Assembly (NCBI GenBank): GCA_030431185.1
Contig: JAUIJO010000110.1
Location: 1 to 10,105 of the forward strand
DNA from: Gammaproteobacteria bacterium
GTDB lineage: Bacteria > Pseudomonadota > Gammaproteobacteria > Xanthomonadales > Xanthomonadaceae
Direction of reading: 5' to 3'
DNA: 10,105 nucleotides
Positions 6,225 to 10,105 of this stretch are shown here, in pieces. The first letter of the stretch is position 1; each line of letters opens with the position of its first letter. A program made the position numbers and the translations under genes. The notes below the pieces were generated by a model. It ran no database searches, was not told where the DNA came from, and worked only from the letters and a program-made list of their open reading frames with translations.

Positions 6225-7171
6225 GAGTCGCCGCGCTCCAGGAAGTTGCTGTGGCGTGCGATGAACGCGGCCGCCGGGTCCATCCCCTTCATCCGCAGGC
6301 TGTGCAGCCGGGTGGCGGCTTCGGCGAGGACGGCGAGGTTGCGGCCGGGCATCACCGGCAGGGTGATGGTCGGCACGTCGAGGTCGAGGATGCGGCGGGT
6401 GCCGCTGTCGCCGGTCAGGCGCTCGATGCCGCTGGGCAGCGGGTCCTGCATCGGCTTGGTCAGGTGGACGACCAGGCGCAGGTACTTGTTGCTCTTGATG
6501 GCGGTGTCGCCGAACATCTCGCGGATGTTCAGCACGCCCAGGCCGCGGACTTCCAGCAGGTCCTGGAGCATGTCCGGGCAGGTGCCGTCCAGCACGTCCG
6601 GCGCGATCTGGGTGAACTCCGGCGCGTCGTCGGCGACCAGGCGGTGGCCGCGGGTGACCAGCTCCAGCGCGAGCTCGCTCTTGCCCGAGCCCGACTCGCC
6701 GGTGATCAGCACGCCGATCGAATAGATTTCCATGAACACGCCATGCAGGGTGACGCGCGGCGCCAGCGTGCGGGCCAGGTGGTATTGCATGTGGTTGAGC
6801 AGTTCGTGCCCGCGACGGGGCGACACCCACAGCGGCGTGCCCGATTCCTCGGCGGCATCGCGCAGGTCCTCGGGGCAGTGCTGCTGCTTGCTGATGACCA
6901 TCGCCAGTGGACGGTACTGGATGATCTTCTCGATCGTCTCCCAGCGCTGCCGGGAATCCAGGCCGTCCAGCCAGGTCAGCTCCTCCGTGCCCAGGATCTG
7001 CACCTTGTTGGGGTAGATCGTGTTGAGGTAGCCGGCCAGCGAGGGTCGGCGCGCGACGGTCTGCACGGCCTCGAGCATGCGCTCGCCGCCGGTCTCGCCG
7101 GCGATCCAGCGCAGGTCCAGCCGTTCGCGCTGCTGTTCGAACAGTTCGGCTGCACTGATGCTGGCGTTCAT
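6221..7171 (-). CDS. hprK: HPr(Ser) kinase/phosphorylase
   Basis: HprK both phosphorylates and dephosphorylates HPr at its regulatory serine, using ATP or pyrophosphate, usually as a hexamer in the cytosol. The 316-residue protein has an N-terminal domain (about 1-130) with YPNKVQILGTEEL, then the catalytic domain: His143 in LHGVFMEIYSIG, Walker A GESGSGKS (158-165), Asp181-Asp182 in VADDAPEF, the family signature EVRGLGVLNIREMFG (207-221), and the C-terminal K3-type region near LPVMPGRN. All expected catalytic parts are present, so it should be active. Start: the ATG at 7171 (MNASIS) has AGGGAG eight bases upstream (7180-7185); an in-frame GTG at 7180 falls within that site and is less likely. 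It sits between ptsN and rapZ, 42 bp after ptsN, overlapping rapZ by 4 bp. Its partner HPr is three genes downstream. Confidence 0.96.
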   Translation of the reverse strand: MNASISAAELFEQQRERLDLRWIAGETGGERMLEAVQTVARRPSLAGYLNTIYPNKVQILGTEELTWLDGLDSRQRWETIEKIIQYRPLAMVISKQQHCPEDLRDAAEESGTPLWVSPRRGHELLNHMQYHLARTLAPRVTLHGVFMEIYSIGVLITGESGSGKSELALELVTRGHRLVADDAPEFTQIAPDVLDGTCPDMLQDLLEVRGLGVLNIREMFGDTAIKSNKYLRLVVHLTKPMQDPLPSGIERLTGDSGTRRILDLDVPTITLPVMPGRNLAVLAEAATRLHSLRMKGMDPAAAFIARHSNFLERGDS

Positions 7172-7213
7172 CCGCCGCACTCCCTGGTCAACGTCATGGT
7201 GGGCCCGCGTCCG

Positions 7214-7690
7214 TCATGCCGCCGACTGGTAGTGGCCGGCATCGAGGAGCTGGTGCTCGAGTGCCGCCTGGTCCTTCGCGGCCCGCAGGGCGGTGCAGGA
7301 GGCGGGGCTGCCGAGGCGGTCGGCGATGGCTGCCAGCCGGCGCAGGTGGGCTTGCACGTTGGCCTCTTCGACCGCCATCGCGAACACCAGGTCGACTCCG
7401 ACGCCATCGACCGCGGCGAAATCGACCGGGTGGGGCAGGCGCAGGAACACGCCCACGTCTTCGGCGAGTCCGGGCATCCGCGCGTGCGGGATGGCGATGC
7501 CGAAGCCGATCCCGGTGCTGGCCATCGCCTCGCGCTGGACCAGCAGGTGTTCGACGCGGGGCGCGTCCAGGCCGCCGTGCCGGGCGAGCAGGCCGGCGGC
7601 AAGTCCGAGTACGTCCGCGCGGGTGGACGCCGGCGTCGCGTCGTCGACGAGGACGACGCGTCCGGGGGCGAGCAGCGGTCGGAAAGGCAT
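7214..7690 (-). CDS. ptsN: Nitrogen-regulatory PTS EIIA protein (EIIA-Ntr)
   Basis: PtsN is a soluble EIIA of the fructose/mannitol type that regulates rather than transports; in other bacteria its phosphorylation state affects potassium uptake, sigma-54-related genes and stress responses. The 158-residue protein has the active-site motif TGIGFGIAIPHAR with His69, matching E. coli His73. The N-terminus (MPFRPLLAPGRVVL) is consistent with family starts. The ATG at 7690 is only five bases past the hpf stop and no clear Shine-Dalgarno is visible, so translation probably depends on ribosomes ending hpf. Phosphate should come from the EI and HPr encoded downstream. Assignment is confident; regulatory targets are not shown here. 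Confidence 0.94.
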   Translation of the reverse strand: MPFRPLLAPGRVVLVDDATPASTRADVLGLAAGLLARHGGLDAPRVEHLLVQREAMASTGIGFGIAIPHARMPGLAEDVGVFLRLPHPVDFAAVDGVGVDLVFAMAVEEANVQAHLRRLAAIADRLGSPASCTALRAAKDQAALEHQLLDAGHYQSAA

Positions 7691-7695
7691 GCGGT

Positions 7696-8025
7696 CTAGA
7701 GGTTGAACTCACCGGTGCGGGCGAGACTCTCGCCGCGGTGGTGGTCGACCTTCTTCTCCTTGTGCTTCATCAGCAGCCGGTCGAGCTTGTCGGCCAGCAG
7801 GTCAATGGCGGCGTACATGTCGACGGCATTGGCGTCGGCGTGCAGGGTGCGCCCGGCGACGATGACCGTCGCTTCGGCACGGTGGTCGGGCTTGTCCAGG
7901 CTGAGCTGCGCCTTGATGTCCAGGGGTTGCTCGTAGTGGCGCTCCAGTCGCGCCAGTTTGGTCTCCACGTAGTCGCGCAGGGCCGGTGTCACGTCGATCT
8001 GTTGGCCGTGGGTTTCGATACGCAT
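7696..8025 (-). CDS. hpf: Ribosome hibernation-promoting factor, short form (HPF/RaiA family)
   Basis: HPF binds the 30S subunit in stationary phase and promotes inactive ribosome dimers. The protein has 109 residues, so it is the short form without the C-terminal dimerisation domain of long HPF. It opens MRIETHGQQIDVTPALRDYV, has LDIKAQLSLDKPDHRAEATV in the middle strands, and ends with the basic helix LLMKHKEKKVDHH that contacts rRNA in the family. Start: the ATG at 8025 has a perfect AGGAGGT (8031-8037) five bases upstream; an upstream in-frame extension to 8139 would give a non-family N-terminus. It lies 146 bp after rpoN and 5 bp before ptsN, as in E. coli. The strong ribosome site suggests hpf is translated more than its neighbours. 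Confidence 0.94.
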   Translation of the reverse strand: MRIETHGQQIDVTPALRDYVETKLARLERHYEQPLDIKAQLSLDKPDHRAEATVIVAGRTLHADANAVDMYAAIDLLADKLDRLLMKHKEKKVDHHRGESLARTGEFNL

Positions 8026-8030
8026 CGCTG

Positions 8031-8037
8031 ACCTCCT
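8031..8037 (-). promoter_or_regulatory. Full-consensus Shine-Dalgarno for hpf
   Basis: AGGAGGT on the - strand, five bases before the hpf ATG. It is the strongest ribosome site in the window and decides the 8025 start against longer in-frame options. Confidence 0.85.
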
Positions 8038-8133
8038 GTTCATCACTGGGGAGTAGTGGCTACAGCATCGCACGATCCCCGCGAAATGGTGAGTGCGGAT
8101 CCACCCTCCCGGGCATCCCGTTCCGCGCCAGGC

Positions 8134-8145
8134 GTTCACGCGAAC
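8134..8145. other. Short inverted repeat in the rpoN-hpf gap
   Basis: GTTC-ACGC-GAAC (4-bp arms, 4-base spacer) lies in the 146-bp gap between rpoN and hpf, the likeliest place for an internal promoter of the hpf-PTS block. No convincing -10/-35 pair or sigma-54 element was seen around it. It may be a binding site or chance. Confidence 0.15.
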
Positions 8146-8171
8146 CTCACGCAGTCGCCGCGGGCTCGGGC

Positions 8172-9590
8172 TCAGGCGATCCGGACGCGGTCCTGCGAAG
8201 AGGGGATGTTCATCGCCTCGCGGTACTTGGCCACGGTCCGGCGCGCGACCGGGACCCCGGTCGACTTGAGCGAGGCCGCCAGGCGGGCATCGGAGAGGGG
8301 CTTTCGGGGGTCCTCGCCCTCGATCAGCTGGCGGATCATGGCCTGGATCGCCGTGCTGGAGGACTCACCGCCGCTGTCGTTGCTCACCCCGGACGCGAAG
8401 AACGCACGCAGCGGCACCGTGCCGCGCGGCGTGCGGGCGTACTTGCGCGAGATCGCGCGCGAGACGGTGGATTCGTGCATGCCGATCTCGGCGGCGACCT
8501 CGCGCAGGGTGAGCGGGCGCAGGGCACTGTCGCCGAACTCCAGGAAGCCCGCCTGCTGCTTGATCAGGCACTGGGCGACCTTGAGCAGGGTCTCGCCCCG
8601 GGCCTCCAGGCTCTTGAGCAGCCAGCGCGCTTCCTGCAAGTGGCCCCTGAGATAGCTGGCGTCCGAGGCGCTCGCACCGCGGATCATGCCTTCGTAGCCG
8701 CGGTGGATGGTGATGCGCGGCCGCATGCTGTCGGCCAGGCTGACCCGCCACAGGCCATGCTGCCGCCAGATCACGACGTCCGGCGCGACATAGGTGTCAT
8801 GGTCGGTCGCGCCGATCTGCGAGCCGGGCCGGGGGTCGAGCGTGCGCAGCAGCTGCACGGCGACCTCGACCTCGTCCGGGTCGAGTTTCATCTCGCTGGC
8901 CAGGCCCTTCGTGCCGACCTTGGCCAGCTTCTGCAAGGGACCATTGGCGAGGGTGTGGGCAAGCGCCTTGCCCGGGGTGTCGTCCGACAGGGGCTGCAAC
9001 TGCAGGCGCAGGCATTCGCCGAGGTCGCGGGCACCGACCCCGACCGGGTCGAAGCGCTGGATCGTATGCAGCACCGCGATGATTTCGTCTTCGCTGGCGT
9101 TGATGGCCGGGGCCAGCGACTGGGCGATGGCATCCAGCGGCTCACGCAGGTAGCCGTCGTCCTCGATCGCCTCGATCAGCGTCGCGCCGATGCTGCGGTC
9201 GCGCGCCGAGAGCGGACTGAGATGGAGCTGCCACAGCAGGTGGTCGTGCAGGGTGTCGTCGTCCACGACCTGCTCGGCCATGGTGTCCGCGCCGCTGTTG
9301 TCGGCCGGGCCGATGCGTTCGTACCAGGGCTCGCCGTCGGTGGGGCCCCATTCCTCGACCCCCTCGTGCGCGCCGTCGCCGCCCGGTGCCTCGCCATTGC
9401 CCTCCGAGGGCGCGTCCTGGGACGCGCTGATGCTGCTCTCGGTCCAGTCCAGCAGGGGATTGCTTTCGACCGCCTCCACGAGCTCCAGCTCCAGCTCGGT
9501 GGCCGACAGCTGCAACAGGCGTATGGCCTGACGCAACTGCGGCGTCATGACCAGGTTCTGTCCCAGGGAAGCTTGGAGGCGCGGTTTCAT
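8172..9590 (-). CDS. rpoN: RNA polymerase sigma-54 factor
   Basis: Sigma-54 directs RNA polymerase to -24/-12 promoters that need an ATP-using enhancer-binding protein. The 472-residue protein has all regions: region I with Gln/Leu-rich LRQAIRLLQLS (19-29) and ESNPLLDW (42-49); a low-complexity acidic region II (about 52-105); the core-binding domain (about 110-300) with FDPVGVGARDLGECL (180-194); the helix-turn-helix LTLREVAAEIGMHESTVSR (360-378); and an intact RpoN box ARRTVAKYRE (449-458) that reads the -24 element. The ATG at 9590 is followed by MKPRLQASLGQNLVMTPQL, the family's start; the upstream GATAGGAC is a poor, very close ribosome site. It follows lptB by 121 bp. Xanthomonads often have two rpoN genes; the one beside lptB is sometimes called rpoN2, and whether another exists cannot be seen. 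Confidence 0.97.
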   Translation of the reverse strand: MKPRLQASLGQNLVMTPQLRQAIRLLQLSATELELELVEAVESNPLLDWTESSISASQDAPSEGNGEAPGGDGAHEGVEEWGPTDGEPWYERIGPADNSGADTMAEQVVDDDTLHDHLLWQLHLSPLSARDRSIGATLIEAIEDDGYLREPLDAIAQSLAPAINASEDEIIAVLHTIQRFDPVGVGARDLGECLRLQLQPLSDDTPGKALAHTLANGPLQKLAKVGTKGLASEMKLDPDEVEVAVQLLRTLDPRPGSQIGATDHDTYVAPDVVIWRQHGLWRVSLADSMRPRITIHRGYEGMIRGASASDASYLRGHLQEARWLLKSLEARGETLLKVAQCLIKQQAGFLEFGDSALRPLTLREVAAEIGMHESTVSRAISRKYARTPRGTVPLRAFFASGVSNDSGGESSSTAIQAMIRQLIEGEDPRKPLSDARLAASLKSTGVPVARRTVAKYREAMNIPSSQDRVRIA

Positions 9591-9711
9591 GTCCTATCGC
9601 GAATGCATGGCCAGTCGGAAGCGGCGGAACGGCCCTTCCGGCGGGCGACCGGGCGACCCGGCGTCCCCGCGCGCAGGGCTCGGGTCACCGGGGCGTTCCA
9701 GCCATCCAGCG
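9591..9711 (-). other. lptB-rpoN intergenic region with hairpin and short tandem repeat
   Basis: This 121-bp gap holds a small hairpin, CGGAA/TTCCG (9625-9629 and 9636-9640) with a six-base loop, and a tandem copy of GGGCGACC (9643-9650, 9651-9658, + strand). Nearer to rpoN, the - strand reads CTGGC-N8-CGC with GG and GC at sigma-54 spacing (9599-9614). No convincing sigma-70 promoter and no U-run terminator is visible, so rpoN may be read through from lptB. Confidence 0.35.
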
Positions 9712-10105
9712 TCAAAGACGGAATGTATCCCCGAGGTACACGCGGCGCACATCCGGATTGGCCAGCAGCGCGTCCGGAGCCCCCTGCGCGAGCACGCCAC
9801 CTTCGTTGAGGATATACGCGCGGTCGCAGATTCCCAAGGTCTCGCGCACGTTGTGGTCGGTGATGAGCACGCCGATGCCCCGATTCTTGAGGTGGCTCAC
9901 GATCCGCTGGATCTCCCCGACCGAGATCGGATCGACGCCCGCGAAGGGCTCGTCGAGCAGCATCAGGCGGGGGCGGGCGGCCAGCGCGCGGGCGATCTCG
10001 ACCCGGCGGCGCTCGCCGCCCGAGAGGCTGGCACCCAACTGGTCGGCGACGTGGGTCACCTGCAGTTCGTCCATCAGGCTGGCCAGTTCGCGCTCGCGGC
10101 CGGCC
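9712..10105 (-). CDS. lptB: LPS export ABC transporter ATP-binding protein LptB, C-terminal part (5' truncated by window)
   Basis: LptB is the ATPase of the LptB2FG complex that pulls lipopolysaccharide from the inner membrane for transport to the outer membrane. About the last 130 residues are visible; the frame stays open to the window's right edge, so the start lies beyond. Present are the ABC signature LSGGERRRVEIARAL, Walker B LMLLDEPFAGVDP, and the switch His in LITDHNVRETL; Walker A lies outside. The end (VRRVYLGDTFRL) is typical of LptB, which distinguishes it from the related amino-acid transporter ATPases. An internal Met at 10074 is not the start, since the upstream frame continues with ERELASL. 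It is the first visible gene of the block, next to rpoN as in many proteobacteria. Confidence 0.96.
   Translation of the reverse strand, partial: AGRERELASLMDELQVTHVADQLGASLSGGERRRVEIARALAARPRLMLLDEPFAGVDPISVGEIQRIVSHLKNRGIGVLITDHNVRETLGICDRAYILNEGGVLAQGAPDALLANPDVRRVYLGDTFRL

Noticed and set aside
5322..6830. A 502-residue rapZ with a long N-terminal extension
   Set aside because: The extra residues are a frame-shifted reading of hprK; the ATG at 6224 overlapping the hprK stop gives the family-sized 300-residue protein.
5091..7699. Long + strand open frames antisense to rapZ, hprK and ptsN
   Set aside because: Shadows of clear - strand genes, with no recognisable domains and no ribosome sites.
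8118..8135. A sigma-54 promoter ahead of hpf (TGGCGCGGAAC...ATGC on the - strand)
   Set aside because: The downstream GC is three bases out of register with the GG, so the fixed -24/-12 spacing is not met.
8026..8139. N-terminal extension of HPF starting at 8139
   Set aside because: It begins with GTG, has no family similarity, and the perfect ribosome site points to 8025.
7986..9809. A 607-codon + strand open frame antisense to rpoN
   Set aside because: Same GC-driven effect; the opposite strand encodes an intact sigma-54 with all family motifs.

Overview
The window is a very GC-rich stretch of bacterial chromosome, and nearly every base is coding. The gene order, the protein sequences and the Enzyme I, HprK and MgtE types fit a gammaproteobacterium of the Xanthomonadaceae/Lysobacteraceae group (Xanthomonas, Lysobacter, Luteimonas relatives). 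This placement is from recalled family resemblance, not a search. No tRNA, rRNA, CRISPR array, insertion sequence or phage gene was seen.

Layout, left to right: the 3' end of pyrB (aspartate carbamoyltransferase) on the + strand; convergent to it, on the - strand, a predicted alpha/beta-hydrolase lipoprotein; mgtE (Mg2+ channel); then the genes, in + coordinates, ptsI, ptsH, a mannose-family EIIA, rapZ, hprK, ptsN, hpf, rpoN and the 3' part of lptB. All of these from the lipoprotein to lptB are on the - strand, so transcription runs lptB -> rpoN -> hpf -> ptsN -> hprK -> rapZ -> EIIA(Man) -> ptsH -> ptsI, then mgtE and the lipoprotein.

The long run is an expanded form of the E. coli lptB-rpoN-hpf-ptsN-rapZ-npr locus. 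Here it also holds HPr kinase/phosphorylase, Enzyme I and a mannose-type EIIA, so one cluster encodes a complete phosphorelay (EI -> HPr-His15 -> two different EIIAs) plus the enzyme that modifies HPr at Ser46. No EIIB or EIIC permease is present, so this PTS looks regulatory rather than sugar-transporting. Tight spacing (5-bp hpf/ptsN gap, ATGA overlap of hprK/rapZ, ptsI ribosome binding site overlapping the ptsH stop) argues for co-expression.

The most interesting non-coding stretches are the 261-bp ptsI-mgtE gap, which holds a hairpin, a possible promoter and a 40-codon upstream reading frame overlapping the mgtE start, and the 71-bp rapZ-EIIA gap, which holds two compact GC hairpins. I see no wholly new system; the genes are recognisable housekeeping and regulatory families, and the novelty lies in their combination and in the leader regions.
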